From: Aureispira sp. CCB-QB1
Lineage (GTDB): Bacteria; Bacteroidota; Bacteroidia; Chitinophagales; Saprospiraceae
Reading direction: 5' to 3'
Assembly (NCBI GenBank): GCA_945870185.1
Contig: CAMBRK010000028.1
Span: 1 to 48,582 of the forward strand
Length of the DNA: 48,582 bases
Shown here: one piece after another, positions 1-9,112 of the stretch
Numbering within the stretch: position 1 is the stretch's first letter
Layout of the letters: each line of letters opens with the position of its first letter
Notes under the pieces: model-generated
Seen by the model: only the letters and a program-made list of their open reading frames with translations
What the model was told of the DNA's origin: nothing
Database searches by the model: none
Position numbers and translations under genes: made by a program

Positions 1-57
1 TGCCGTCAGGCAGGCCCGCATAGGGCAAAAGCTTAAATGATGTGCAAATGATTCAGG

Positions 58-149
58 AGTTTTGAAGAAATTACCGTGCAACGAAATCTACGAATATGTA
101 CATATATAATGGATAATCATTAATTTATATTACACCAAGCAGGCCCTAA
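58..149 (-). repeat. Dispersed intergenic repeat, copy A
   Basis: Read on the minus strand, this stretch runs from TAGGGCCTGCTTGGTGTAAT through an AT-rich centre ending ATTATCCATT to a tail with TTTCGTTGCACGG and AATTTCTTC. The same order of blocks is seen at 41832-41900 and, more diverged, at 19637-19695. All three copies are intergenic. It is too short for a transposon with its own gene; a MITE-like element or a conserved RNA are the alternatives. Similarity was judged by eye. Confidence 0.6.
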
Positions 150-186
150 GTAATGCTGATAATTAAGTTGCTGTGAGTGGATGTAG

Positions 187-233
187 GGCACAAATTGCAC
201 CTGTATGCCCTGCAACATACAGAAACTTGTGCC
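187..233. repeat. Nested hairpin element
   Basis: The arms GGCACAA (187-193) and TTGTGCC (227-233) are perfect inverted repeats. They enclose a second perfect pair, CTGTATG (201-207) and CATACAG (216-222), with an 8-base loop. No U-tract follows on either strand, so it is not an intrinsic terminator. It sits about 120 bases upstream of the OmpA-family gene. The GCACAA/TTGCA wording resembles the REP-like units at 15466-15720, so it may be a relative of them; a structured 5' RNA is the other possibility. Confidence 0.5.
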
Positions 234-355
234 AAGAAAAAATAGCCAAAATTGATGAAGAGCCATCAGACATCATGCAGCCTTAAAAAATAAAAGTCAA
301 TCTAAAACTAATTTGCATACAATCTACGTTATAGTGTGAATCGGAATCAGTCAAT

Positions 356-2314
356 ATGAGTATTTTATTAAAATCTTTTGGGCTCGTTATCATATTCTCG
401 CTTACATTGGCTATGGTGGGTTGTAGTCAGAACAAAACGGTAATCGACCTGAACTCCAAAGAAAAAAAACATTATGAAGAAGGAAAAAAATGGGCATCAC
501 AAGGCAATCTGGAAAAAAGTAATGCTTCGTTTCAAAAATTACTGATCACCAAGCCCAATCACACGGAAGTCATGTTAAGGTTAGCAACCAACTATTTTCA
601 ACAAAATGATTTGGAAAACGCAGAGGTACTGTTTTTAAAAGCAGTGGCATTAGAGCCAGCATTTGATCGGGAAATGTACTATTCTTTGGCTCAAGTACAA
701 CAGAAGCAAAAAAAATATTTGAATGCAGCAGATCATTTTGAAAAATATGTAGCCATGTCACCTAGTAACCCACAAAAAATAAAACATGCACAAGCACAGA
801 TAGACAACCTTAGATTTATAGACAAAGCTATACAAAACCCTGTAACTTTCAAGCCACAAAATCTAGGTAGCTCTGTTAATACTAACCAGCACTCAGAATA
901 TACACCAAGTATAGGTATTGATGGCAGTTATATGATTTTTACTAGAAATGTTAAGTCCAAAGAAGCATTTATTGGTCAAGAAGATTTATATATTAGCTAT
1001 TGGGATAGTATGGGTTGGAAGTTGGCTACTCCACTTACAGAAATCAATACTTTACAAAATGAAGGAGCTTTCGCAATGTCGGGTAACGGCAAATACATGA
1101 TTTTCACATCGTGTGATCGCAAAGATGCTTTTGGCAGTTGTGATTTGTATTATACTGTCTACGATAATGGGAAATGGGCTACACCTTTAAATATGGGTCA
1201 TGTAGTGAACTCTGCGGCTTGGGATTCCCAACCCACATTATCTTCGGATGGTAGAACACTTATATTCGCTAGTAGAAGAAAAGGTGGCTTGGGCGGCTCC
1301 GATCTTTGGATAACACAAAAAAACGAAAGAAACGCTTGGACAGTTCCGGCCAATCTGGGCAATGTGATCAATACTTCGGGGGACGACGAAAGTCCATTTT
1401 TACATCCTGATGGACAAACGCTTTACTTCAGATCTAAAGGAAGACCTGGAATGGGGGATTTTGATATTTACTACTCCCGAAAAAATGAAATCTCAGGCGA
1501 ATGGGACCTACCTGTAAATATGGGTTACCCTATCAATACTCAAGGCGCAGAAGGTGCATTGACAGTTTCTTTGGACGGAATCCATGCATTTTATTCAAGT
1601 GATTATAACTATGTATCTAATACAAGGAATAATCAGCTAGACATTTTCACCTTTGAATTGCCCATTAATGCTCGAGCAAAATCATCCGCATACACCTCAG
1701 GTATTGTCAAAAATAGTAAAACCTTAAAACCAGTAAAAAGCAATGTTACCATCATTGAGTTGAGCAGTGGCAAAAAAATAACTACATTCTCCACCTCAGA
1801 AGATGGTACCTTTTTTACAACTTTCCCTTCTGGAAAATCGTATGCTTGCCTGATAGAGGCATCTGGATATGTATTTTATTCACAAAACTTTGACCTTAAA
1901 GAAAACAAAGATGCTTACAAACCCTATCTATTAGAGATATTTTTGGATCCGATACAAGACATAACTGAAAACAAACCCTTAGTTCTCAATAATATATTTT
2001 TCAAATTCGGTTCAGCCGAGCTTCTCCCTGAATCCATGTCGGAGATCAATCAGATCACCAAATTACTTCAAACACACGATGCACTGCGCTTTAAAATATC
2101 AGGACATACAGACGATATAGGTAGCGATGATGATAATCAAGTCCTATCAGAAAAAAGAGCATCGGCTGTAGTTACTGCTCTTATTCAAAATGGTATCGAC
2201 CCCAAAAGACTTCAATCAGAAGGCAAAGGCGAAAAATATCCAATTGCAGATAATAAAACACCCGAAGGCCAAAGTAAAAACAGGAGAATCGAAATGACGG
2301 TACTCCAAAAATAA
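356..2314 (+). CDS. OmpA-family lipoprotein with TPR, propeller and CRD domains (PorE-like)
   Basis: Outer-membrane-associated lipoprotein predicted to anchor envelope machinery to peptidoglycan. Residues 1-23 are a lipoprotein signal ending in a lipobox (AMVGC, Cys23). About 36-150 are TPR-like helices; about 165-435 are PD40/WD40-like propeller blades with recurrent TLIFAS- and GGSDLW-type motifs; about 445-530 are a carboxypeptidase-regulatory (CRD) fold; about 540-650 are an OmpA C-terminal domain (FKFGSAELLPES, SGHTDD, NRRIEM). This order is that of PorE, a T9SS component, and the 652-residue length is similar. Bacteroidota carry many paralogues of this architecture, so PorE itself is an inference. 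The gene ends one base before the convergent stop of the next gene, leaving no room for a separate terminator. Confidence 0.88.
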   Translation: MSILLKSFGLVIIFSLTLAMVGCSQNKTVIDLNSKEKKHYEEGKKWASQGNLEKSNASFQKLLITKPNHTEVMLRLATNYFQQNDLENAEVLFLKAVALEPAFDREMYYSLAQVQQKQKKYLNAADHFEKYVAMSPSNPQKIKHAQAQIDNLRFIDKAIQNPVTFKPQNLGSSVNTNQHSEYTPSIGIDGSYMIFTRNVKSKEAFIGQEDLYISYWDSMGWKLATPLTEINTLQNEGAFAMSGNGKYMIFTSCDRKDAFGSCDLYYTVYDNGKWATPLNMGHVVNSAAWDSQPTLSSDGRTLIFASRRKGGLGGSDLWITQKNERNAWTVPANLGNVINTSGDDESPFLHPDGQTLYFRSKGRPGMGDFDIYYSRKNEISGEWDLPVNMGYPINTQGAEGALTVSLDGIHAFYSSDYNYVSNTRNNQLDIFTFELPINARAKSSAYTSGIVKNSKTLKPVKSNVTIIELSSGKKITTFSTSEDGTFFTTFPSGKSYACLIEASGYVFYSQNFDLKENKDAYKPYLLEIFLDPIQDITENKPLVLNNIFFKFGSAELLPESMSEINQITKLLQTHDALRFKISGHTDDIGSDDDNQVLSEKRASAVVTALIQNGIDPKRLQSEGKGEKYPIADNKTPEGQSKNRRIEMTVLQK

Positions 2315-2315
2315 A

Positions 2316-3368
2316 TTACACGGTATTCCTTTTTTTCCGCTCTACTAGCTTAGAAGCTAGTAAAGTCATGGTGAATGCTATCGTTAAAATAATGACCAGC
2401 AACCATAGATTGCCAATATCTTGTAGCATAATAGCTAGCAGTATAAATAAAATATTGGTAAGGAACAAGACCCCTGTCGCTTGCATATGCGTAAGGCCCA
2501 GGTCTATCATGATGTGATGAATGTGTTTACGATCTGGATGAAAAGGTGACTTTCCTTCCATAGCCCTAAGAGTAAATAATCTCAAGGTATCAAATAAAGG
2601 TATTATAAGGATTGCTATGGCAACCGATGGTGCAGAATTAAATGTATAAAGGGAGTCACTTAGCGTCTTATGCAATTCTATAAATTTAATAGCGAGAATC
2701 GAACATACCAATCCCAATAATAATGCCCCGGTGTCCCCCATAAAAATTTGAGCTGGAGTGATATTATATTTCAAAAACGCAACCAATGCTCCAGCTAATG
2801 CAAAAGCTACTACTGCAATCTCAATATTTTCTGTTAAATAAAACCAACTTCCCAATAAGGACGTGATCAAAACTCCTAAAAAGCCCGATAATCCATTGAT
2901 CCCATCAATTAAGTTGAAAGCATTAATAATGACCAAAATTGTAAATAACGACAAAATGATACTAGCTACTTCTGATATTTCATATACTCCGAAAAATCCA
3001 TACAAACTGGTTAATTTTATATTGGCTCTAAAAACCAGGATACCAGCTGCAAACAATTCTCCCATAAACTTCTTGGAAGGAGAAATAGGATCAATGTCAT
3101 CTTTAGCACCTATCAAAAATATAATTATAAAAGCACATAATATATACTGTAAGTCACCAAAATACTCAAATGGTGTCCACATTATAATCGAAAAAAGCGT
3201 ACCCGCAAAAATAGCTATACCTCCCAATGATGGTGTACTCACATGATGTGAATGCCTATCTCCCGGCTCATCCATCAAGTTTTTTTTGATCGCAAGATGT
3301 ATAATAGAGGGTATGGCTAGGTAAGTCAGTGCAAAAGCGGTGATAAAAGCTAAAATGATATCATACAT
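2316..3368 (-). CDS. Undecaprenyl-phosphate N-acetylhexosamine-1-phosphate transferase (WecA/MraY family)
   Basis: Polytopic inner-membrane enzyme that moves a UDP-linked N-acetylhexosamine 1-phosphate onto undecaprenyl phosphate, the first step of O-antigen, capsule or teichoic-type glycan synthesis. About ten membrane segments are visible. Family motifs occur in order: DEPGDRHSH with PSLGG near residues 34-50, the Asp-rich GAKDDIDP near 88, NAFNLIDGINGL near 150, GDTGALLLG near 212, and the His box HPDRKHIHH near 280, which is typical of the WecA/TagO branch rather than MraY. I chose the ATG at 3368; a TTG three codons upstream is less likely. It lies 62 bases downstream of aroA on the same strand and may be co-transcribed. 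No glycosyltransferase neighbours reveal which polymer it serves. Confidence 0.88.
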   Translation of the reverse strand: MYDIILAFITAFALTYLAIPSIIHLAIKKNLMDEPGDRHSHHVSTPSLGGIAIFAGTLFSIIMWTPFEYFGDLQYILCAFIIIFLIGAKDDIDPISPSKKFMGELFAAGILVFRANIKLTSLYGFFGVYEISEVASIILSLFTILVIINAFNLIDGINGLSGFLGVLITSLLGSWFYLTENIEIAVVAFALAGALVAFLKYNITPAQIFMGDTGALLLGLVCSILAIKFIELHKTLSDSLYTFNSAPSVAIAILIIPLFDTLRLFTLRAMEGKSPFHPDRKHIHHIMIDLGLTHMQATGVLFLTNILFILLAIMLQDIGNLWLLVIILTIAFTMTLLASKLVERKKRNTV

Positions 3369-3430
3369 ATTATACAATTAATGTGTCGTAAAAGTAATAA
3401 TTTTTACTGATTAATAATAATCCTTTTAAA

Positions 3431-4696
3431 TCAGATCATGGGCTTAATGTCAAAACCGATCGATGCCAAGTCTTTCCAAAATTCGGGATATGATTTTGAA
3501 ACTACATCGGAGTCATGGACTAATATAGGATTTAGCATTGCCAAAGGAGCAAATGCCATAGCCATCCGGTGATCATGGTAAGTATCAAAAGCTGTGTATG
3601 CTTCAGTATCAAAATTTGCTTTACCTTCTTGCATATAGTACTCAACGGAAGTTTTTTTACTGAATTTTTGTGGCATTTGATTCAAAAATACCTGTATTTT
3701 TGCTAACTCTGTTTGCAAAGCCGCGATTCGATCTGTTTCTTTGATCTTGAGCGTTTGTAATCCAGAGTACAGCATATGGGTTCCTGTTCCTGCGCACAAC
3801 ACAGCAATACTTTGAGCAATATCAGGTACTTTTAAAAAATCATATTCATAAAACTCCAAAGTCCTGGTGTTTTCCTGCTTTTTTAGCGTAACTTGATAAT
3901 GTCCCAATATGGTGGCTACTCCAAATGTCTTTCCAATGGCTACTATTGCTGCATCACCTTGAAGACTCTCAGCATGTAATCCTTCTAATACCAAGTCTGT
4001 TGTATCACTCAATGCAGCGATGCTATAAAAATAGGAAGCAGCTGACCAGTCTGATTCTACATGATAGTCTTTGGCTACATAATCTTGATGTGGAACCATT
4101 AAGGTGTTTTCTTCCCAACTGACTGATACCCCAAAGTGAGCCATGATATGTATGGTCATTTCTATATAGGGTCTAGATACGATATTGCCCGTAAGTCTTA
4201 TCTTCAAGCCATCTTTCAGTACTGGAGCTACCAATAACAATGCAGTAATATATTGAGAACTGATATCTGCTGGCAATTCTATTTCACTCTTCCAAAATTT
4301 TGGTGAAGCTTTTATATGCAGCGGAGGAAATCCTTCTTGTCCTAAATAGGTAATATCTGCACCTAAATGAAGGAGTGCTTCTACTAGTGCTTTGATAGGC
4401 CTTTGTTTCATCCTTTCTGAACCTGTCAGTATATGTTCACCCTGTTGCAAAGCCAGATAAGCAGTCAAAAATCTAAAAGTAGTACCCGCATGATGCGCAT
4501 CTAGTGTGGAATCAGAGCTGCTGAGTAAAGCCGACAGTGTTTTGGTGTCATCGCTGTCCGATAAATTTTCTATATTAAACTTATCTTTGGTCAATGCTTG
4601 AATGAGCAATACTCGATTGGAGATACTTTTGGAACCACTTAATTTTATAGTTCCTTTGATATTTTTAGTTTTTGCCGTTACTTTTATAGTGCTCAT
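3431..4696 (-). CDS. aroA: 3-phosphoshikimate 1-carboxyvinyltransferase (EPSP synthase)
   Basis: Sixth shikimate-pathway enzyme, cytosolic: joins phosphoenolpyruvate to shikimate 3-phosphate. The N-terminal substrate loop KLSGSKSISNR, HAGTTFRFLTAYLAL, SDWSAASYFY, KIKETDRIAAL and the C-terminal HDHRMAMAFAPLAM are all present, covering both inside-out alpha/beta domains. At 421 residues it is near the usual length. The N-terminal half looks somewhat divergent from classical class I enzymes but keeps the Lys, Ser, Arg, Asp and Glu positions expected at the active site. The start is an ATG at 4696. The OsmC/PhoH pair lies 44 bases upstream on the same strand, so a polycistronic message is possible. 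aroB is about 3.4 kb away on the other strand. Confidence 0.95.
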   Translation of the reverse strand: MSTIKVTAKTKNIKGTIKLSGSKSISNRVLLIQALTKDKFNIENLSDSDDTKTLSALLSSSDSTLDAHHAGTTFRFLTAYLALQQGEHILTGSERMKQRPIKALVEALLHLGADITYLGQEGFPPLHIKASPKFWKSEIELPADISSQYITALLLVAPVLKDGLKIRLTGNIVSRPYIEMTIHIMAHFGVSVSWEENTLMVPHQDYVAKDYHVESDWSAASYFYSIAALSDTTDLVLEGLHAESLQGDAAIVAIGKTFGVATILGHYQVTLKKQENTRTLEFYEYDFLKVPDIAQSIAVLCAGTGTHMLYSGLQTLKIKETDRIAALQTELAKIQVFLNQMPQKFSKKTSVEYYMQEGKANFDTEAYTAFDTYHDHRMAMAFAPLAMLNPILVHDSDVVSKSYPEFWKDLASIGFDIKPMI

Positions 4697-4740
4697 GATT
4701 GTATTTCAAACCTTGTTAAAAATGTAAACCCATAAAAGGA

Positions 4741-5148
4741 TCATGCTTTCCAAATAAAATTCAGATTTTGCTTGATGTCGGGGTGCAGACTTAAGGCAAC
4801 AGGACACGTTTTTGCTGCTGCTTCTAAAATTTTTTTCTCTTTTCCGACGTATGTTTTATCTGGAAAAATAATATTTACATCAATAGCTGAAATTCTTCTG
4901 GGGTCTGCCACCATATGTTTGGTAACTTCGAGTCTGGTGCCATCTATGTCGATATCATGATTCTGGGCTGCAATACCCATGATCGTCACCATACAAGCAC
5001 CTAAAGATGTAGCCGTAAGATCTGTAGGAGAAAAAGCTTCTCCTTTACCATTATTGTCTATAGGTGCATCTGTGATGATAGTCTGTCCTGACTTTAAGTG
5101 AGTGCATTCTGTCCTGAGGTCACCTAGATAGGTTATTGATGATGTCAT
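4741..5148 (-). CDS. OsmC/Ohr family peroxiredoxin-like protein
   Basis: Small cytosolic protein of the OsmC fold, a family of thiol peroxidases that reduce organic hydroperoxides. The two conserved cysteines are present: Cys52 in SLGACMVTIMG and Cys115 in AAKTCPVALSLHPD. The FSPTDLTA stretch before Cys52 is also typical. At 135 residues it is full length for the YhfA/OsmC branch. Its ATG overlaps the stop codon of the phoH-like gene by four bases (ATGA), so the two are translationally coupled. Substrate specificity cannot be told from sequence. Confidence 0.9.
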   Translation of the reverse strand: MTSSITYLGDLRTECTHLKSGQTIITDAPIDNNGKGEAFSPTDLTATSLGACMVTIMGIAAQNHDIDIDGTRLEVTKHMVADPRRISAIDVNIIFPDKTYVGKEKKILEAAAKTCPVALSLHPDIKQNLNFIWKA

Positions 5149-6197
5149 ACCTGTTTAATTAAATTTTCAGAAGGAATATTTTGATCTTTTGCAGCTTCGC
5201 GAGCCGTATCTTTTGCTTCTCTGATTCTGAGTTTTTCTGCTTCGTCCGCTTCGTCCGCAAGGTCATATGATTTGATAATCTCCTTGACCAATCTATGCCT
5301 GACAACGTCATCCGCAGTTAAGAAAAGCTGCCCGATACCATCTATAGGTTTGAGTATGTCCAATGCTTTCCTTAGTCCCGACTTTTGATACCCTGGTAAA
5401 TCTATTTGCGATAAGTCCCCTGTAATGATCGCTTTGGCGCTAGGTCCTATCCTAGTTAAAAACATCTTCAGCTGAGTCGTGGTACAGTTTTGGGCTTCAT
5501 CCAAGATAATAAATGCATGATCTAAAGTCCTACCTCTCATAAATGCCAACGGTGCCACTTCTATCACCCTATTGGTAATAAAAAAATTTAGCTTCTCAGC
5601 AGGTAGCATATCGTCTAGTGCGTCATATAGTGGTCTTAGATATGGGTCAACTTTTTCTTTCATATCTCCAGGCAAAAAACCTAAATGTTCGCCTGCTTCC
5701 ACAGCTGGCCTGGTCAAAATGATCTTTTTGACAACTTTAGACTTCAAGGCTCTCATAGCTAAGGCTACCGCAGTATATGTCTTTCCGGTACCTGCAGGAC
5801 CTATAGCAAATACGATATCATTGGCCTCTGAGCAATCTACAAGAAGCTTTTGATTCTTAGTCTTCGCTTTGATCGGAGCACCATTTTTTCCATAAACTAT
5901 AACGCCACCTGAAACATGCTGGCTGATCTTATTTTCCTGCGCATAATCCGTTAACAGCAAGTCTTCAACTACCTGAATAGAAAGGTCGAGTTTGTCTTGA
6001 ATCATTTTTACCATAATCTCCAACTTAGATTTTACGGCATCAAGACCCTTTTTATCGCCTTTCAATTTGATTTGGTTTCCTCTTGAGGTGATTTGCACGT
6101 CAGGGTAGGATTTTTTCACTAAATTTAGTTTGGCATTTCCTTCACCAAACAACTCAAGCGGATCTATTCCGTCGATGGTTAATATTACTTCACTCAA
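5145..6197 (-). CDS. PhoH family P-loop ATPase
   Basis: Cytosolic ATPase of the PhoH/YbeZ family, linked in other bacteria to RNA metabolism and ribosome maturation. Residues 133-140 form Walker A (GPAGTGKT); the Walker B region is FIILDEAQN near 230, followed by TTTQLKMFLTRIG and GDLSQIDLP, a family signature. The N-terminal 120 residues are the usual accessory domain and the C-terminal 30 are charged and probably disordered. The length of 350 is normal. The start is probably TTG at 6197: the N-terminus (SEVILTIDGIDPLELFG) matches the family there and no in-frame ATG lies upstream. It is coupled to the OsmC gene by a 4-base overlap; ybeY is not adjacent. Confidence 0.93.
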   Translation of the reverse strand: MSEVILTIDGIDPLELFGEGNAKLNLVKKSYPDVQITSRGNQIKLKGDKKGLDAVKSKLEIMVKMIQDKLDLSIQVVEDLLLTDYAQENKISQHVSGGVIVYGKNGAPIKAKTKNQKLLVDCSEANDIVFAIGPAGTGKTYTAVALAMRALKSKVVKKIILTRPAVEAGEHLGFLPGDMKEKVDPYLRPLYDALDDMLPAEKLNFFITNRVIEVAPLAFMRGRTLDHAFIILDEAQNCTTTQLKMFLTRIGPSAKAIITGDLSQIDLPGYQKSGLRKALDILKPIDGIGQLFLTADDVVRHRLVKEIIKSYDLADEADEAEKLRIREAKDTAREAAKDQNIPSENLIKQV

Positions 6198-6389
6198 TAT
6201 GATTATAAAATTTTAATTTTTGTACTAATATAAGTAAATTTTACAGATAAAGATAGCCATTGAATTAATTATATATGTCAAAATATTTTAATATATGATT
6301 TTATATGCTTTACTTTGCACAAAAATATTAGTAAAATATATTTATTAGGTATTGTTTGGCTTATTTTTTAGAAAATTAACGGGTATTTA

Positions 6390-7163
6390 ATGCAAATTGT
6401 TTCTCTCACCACGGATTATGGCTCCAAAGACTATTATGTAGCCGAACTCAAAGCTTCCATACTAGGTAAGAAAAATGATTTTTCTATCATTGACATCAGC
6501 CACCATATAGATCACTTTGACATAGTACAGGCATCTTTTTATTTACAAAACGCTGTACCGTCTTTTCCGAAGCGCTCTATACACATCGTTGCGGTCAATT
6601 GTAACTACAAACGAAAGAGTGAGTACATTTGTTTTGAACATAACGAACACTTTTTTATAGGTCCCAATAATGGAGTTTTCAGTTTAGTATTTGATGATAT
6701 AGATGATCAAAAAATTTACAAGATCAATCCAGCTGATGAAGAGAATACCTCCGTAAATTCTATTTTTTCACATGGTGCGGCATTTATCGGGCATGGACTT
6801 CCACTAGAAGACATAGGTCCAAAACTTGAAAATTTTAATAAAAAATTAGTCATCCAACCTGTCATTACTTCTAATCAAATCAGAGCTACTATCATACACG
6901 TCGATCATTTTGGAAATGTGGTGGTCAATCTAAAAAAGGAACTCTTCGAAAAAATCAGAAATAACAGAAGATTTGACTTATACTACAAGCCCAATGATCC
7001 CCTTCACTTTCTGAGTAAGGATTATGGTGATGTCTCTATCGGAGATCCCTTGGCATTTTTTAATTCTTCAGGATATCTAGAAATAGCATTGAACCTTGAC
7101 AAAGCCAATACGCTGCTCAATCTCAACAAAAATGAAATGATTCAAATCAATTTTTTTGAATGA
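6390..7163 (+). CDS. SAM hydroxide adenosyltransferase (DUF62/SAM hydrolase family)
   Basis: Member of the family that includes SAM hydroxide adenosyltransferases (SAM plus water to adenosine plus methionine) and the fluorinase/chlorinase halogenases. The N-terminal TTDYGSKDYYV (residues 7-17), GPNNGVFS (91-98) and DHFGNVVVNL (about 168-177) are family motifs. The length of 257 residues fits hydroxide adenosyltransferases, which lack the halogenase insertion loop, so hydrolase is favoured; this was not tested by alignment. It is divergent from phoH across a 192-base AT-rich gap with no clear TAnnTTTG box. The stop overlaps the next start by four bases, implying coupled translation with the ABM-domain protein. 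Confidence 0.88.
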   Translation: MQIVSLTTDYGSKDYYVAELKASILGKKNDFSIIDISHHIDHFDIVQASFYLQNAVPSFPKRSIHIVAVNCNYKRKSEYICFEHNEHFFIGPNNGVFSLVFDDIDDQKIYKINPADEENTSVNSIFSHGAAFIGHGLPLEDIGPKLENFNKKLVIQPVITSNQIRATIIHVDHFGNVVVNLKKELFEKIRNNRRFDLYYKPNDPLHFLSKDYGDVSIGDPLAFFNSSGYLEIALNLDKANTLLNLNKNEMIQINFFE

Positions 7164-7456
7164 GTAAGGAAATTTTAAGAATTGTAAGGTTAACTTTTAT
7201 TCCTGAATTGACATCAGACTTCATAACTATCTTTGATGAAAGTAAAGACTTGATTGCCGCATGTGATGGCTGTATAGAAGTTAAACTCAAAAGAGATCAT
7301 GATCATCCCCATATTTTTTACACGGTCAGCAAATGGAGTAGTATTGATCATCTCAATGCTTACAGAAAATCAGTATTGTTTGAGCACACCTGGGCAAAAA
7401 CCAAAAAATTATTTTCGGATAAGCCACAAGCTTTCTCACTTATGGATGTGGGATAA
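7160..7456 (+). CDS. Antibiotic biosynthesis monooxygenase (ABM) domain protein
   Basis: Single dimeric alpha+beta barrel (ABM-type) domain of 98 residues. The pattern IVRLTFIPELTSDFITIFDESKDLI, then a central CDGCIEVKLKRD, then YTVSKWSSIDHLNAYRKS and FEHTWAKTKKLFS is that of the family: strand, helix, two strands, and the W-x-S-x-x-x-h-x-x-Y motif. Such proteins range from quinol monooxygenases to heme-degrading or non-catalytic members, so the substrate is unknown. The ATG overlaps the stop of the SAM hydrolase gene (ATGA), which argues for stoichiometric expression of the two. Confidence 0.82.
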   Translation: MSKEILRIVRLTFIPELTSDFITIFDESKDLIAACDGCIEVKLKRDHDHPHIFYTVSKWSSIDHLNAYRKSVLFEHTWAKTKKLFSDKPQAFSLMDVG

Positions 7457-8048
7457 TCTTTTTTCCCAACCCTCCCCAACTTTGTCGGCAGGCAGGCTTG
7501 AAAAGGAGAGAATAACAATCGTTCTTTGATTCTTGGCTTTATCTCTTATTTTAAAACCAAAAATTAATTAAATATTAAATATGGGTGATAAAAACTATTC
7601 TTTAGCTACAAAATCTTTTTAAAATGAGCTTCAAGCCATTGAATAAAAACCTTAGAATTAGCCCAACACAACTATTCCTTTTTTAGTGTGTTCATAGAGA
7701 TCAAACCAATATTCAAATATTCATATAAAAATAATTTTGAATATAAATTACCAATATATGATACTTTTGATTTAATTTGCGTCCTAATTAGTACAAATAG
7801 CTAAACTGAATACTTTGGAAATATTTGATATCTTGATGTTTTTAGTTATGGGATTCCGCAATCTAAGGAGTTTTCATAATAAAAAGAATAACTTGAAAAA
7901 CGTATCATACTTTACTACTGATCACAAAGAGAAGAGAAATACTTTACTCCCGTCTTTTAAGTCGAGGTTTTGAAAGTTTACATTGTAATTTAATTCATTT
8001 ATCCCCAATACCAATATTTCACTCATATTATAATTCATAATTGGTAAA
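7457..8048. other. 592-base AT-rich gap, no gene seen
   Basis: No frame longer than about 45 codons shows protein-like composition on either strand. A GGCAGGCAGGC motif near 7490 resembles the one at the very start of the window and the CCTGCC palindromes near 26518. A short frame beginning near 7837 (MFLVMGFRNL..., about 45 codons) has no recognisable family and is not called. The region may be decayed DNA; any promoter for aroB is not obvious. Confidence 0.5.
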
Positions 8049-9104
8049 ATGAAAAATATATCTTGCAACAATTACAATATCCACATCAATGATTGGGAGG
8101 CTTTAGAATCTTATCTTGAAAAAAAATCAGCATCTCAAACATTCATCATCGTAGACTCCAATACTGAAAAGTACTGCCTGCATCAGTTTTTGGAAAAGAC
8201 ACAGATAGATGTACACATCATAAAAATACCTGTAGGCGAAAGCTTCAAAACCATAGAAACTTGTCAAAAAGTATGGGCAGAAATCTTACGAAAAGGAACT
8301 GACCGACATGCCTTGGTCATCAACCTTGGAGGAGGAGTTATAGGTGATTTAGGTGGATTTTGTGCCGCTACTTATATGCGTGGGATCTCATTTATACAGA
8401 TACCTACTACATTATTGTCGCAAGTTGATGCTTCTGTAGGTGGTAAGTTGGGTGTGGATTTCTTAGGATTCAAAAATATGATTGGCCTCATTCAAGAACC
8501 GGAAGGTGTATTTATCTTTACTGATTTTTTGAAAACGCTTCCTGTAGACCAAATGCGAAGTGGATACGCCGAATTACTCAAACACGGACTCATAGCCGAT
8601 AGACTTACCTGGAAATCATTGACAGAAAATACGGATATTAATAATCTCGATTTTGAAAGTATAGTTTATCAATCCGTGTTGATCAAAAAGCAAGTCACCG
8701 AGCAGGACCCTACCGAAAAAGGGATGAGAAAAATTCTAAACTTTGGTCACACTATAGGCCACGCTATTGAGTCCTATTGGTTGGATAGTAGCTCTCCACT
8801 ACTGCATGGTGAAGCCGTTGCAATAGGTATGGTGTCAGAAGCATTTTTATCTTATCGAATTGGCAATATTTCAGAAAATGAGTTGTTTGATATCAGAAAT
8901 GCGATCGTAAAAATGTATGGCCACCATCCTAAATATGTTAAGCCAGCTGAAGAAATACTCCATATTATGAAAGCTGATAAAAAGAATCAAAAGGGTGAAT
9001 ATAGATTTGCACTGTTGGAGTCCGTAGGTAAAGCCTGTTTTGATATACCTGTGTCTTCTGAGTATGTGGAAGAAAGTTTGCTTTTTTATAAGGAAAAACT
9101 ATAA
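8049..9104 (+). CDS. aroB: 3-dehydroquinate synthase
   Basis: Second shikimate-pathway enzyme: NAD- and metal-dependent cyclisation of DAHP to 3-dehydroquinate, in the cytosol. Residues 94-100 (GGGVIGD, continuing LGGFCAATYMRG) bind NAD; PTTLLSQVDASVGGK (120-133) and KNMIG contribute to the active site; the metal-binding histidines appear in LNFGHTIGHAIES (about 230-242) and LLHGEAVAIGM. The 351-residue length is normal. It stands alone behind a 592-base gap; the convergent lipoprotein gene begins about 100 bases beyond its stop. Together with aroA it shows the shikimate pathway is present but scattered. Confidence 0.96.
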   Translation: MKNISCNNYNIHINDWEALESYLEKKSASQTFIIVDSNTEKYCLHQFLEKTQIDVHIIKIPVGESFKTIETCQKVWAEILRKGTDRHALVINLGGGVIGDLGGFCAATYMRGISFIQIPTTLLSQVDASVGGKLGVDFLGFKNMIGLIQEPEGVFIFTDFLKTLPVDQMRSGYAELLKHGLIADRLTWKSLTENTDINNLDFESIVYQSVLIKKQVTEQDPTEKGMRKILNFGHTIGHAIESYWLDSSSPLLHGEAVAIGMVSEAFLSYRIGNISENELFDIRNAIVKMYGHHPKYVKPAEEILHIMKADKKNQKGEYRFALLESVGKACFDIPVSSEYVEESLLFYKEKL

Positions 9105-9112
9105 AATAGATC

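Larger units (their letters stand above)
1..355. other. Gene-free leader region with repeats
   Basis: No coding frame is convincing here. The segment holds one copy of a dispersed intergenic repeat (about 58-149, minus orientation) and a nested hairpin (187-233), followed by A-rich DNA up to the OmpA-family gene. The first 20 bases carry a GCAGGC-type motif that recurs near 7490. A TAATTTG near 310 resembles the -7 promoter box but is one base short, so no promoter is called. Confidence 0.6.

Noticed and set aside
6198-6389. TACTTTG near 6310 as promoter box of the SAM hydrolase gene
   Set aside because: It lacks one base of the TAnnTTTG consensus and no -33 element is present.
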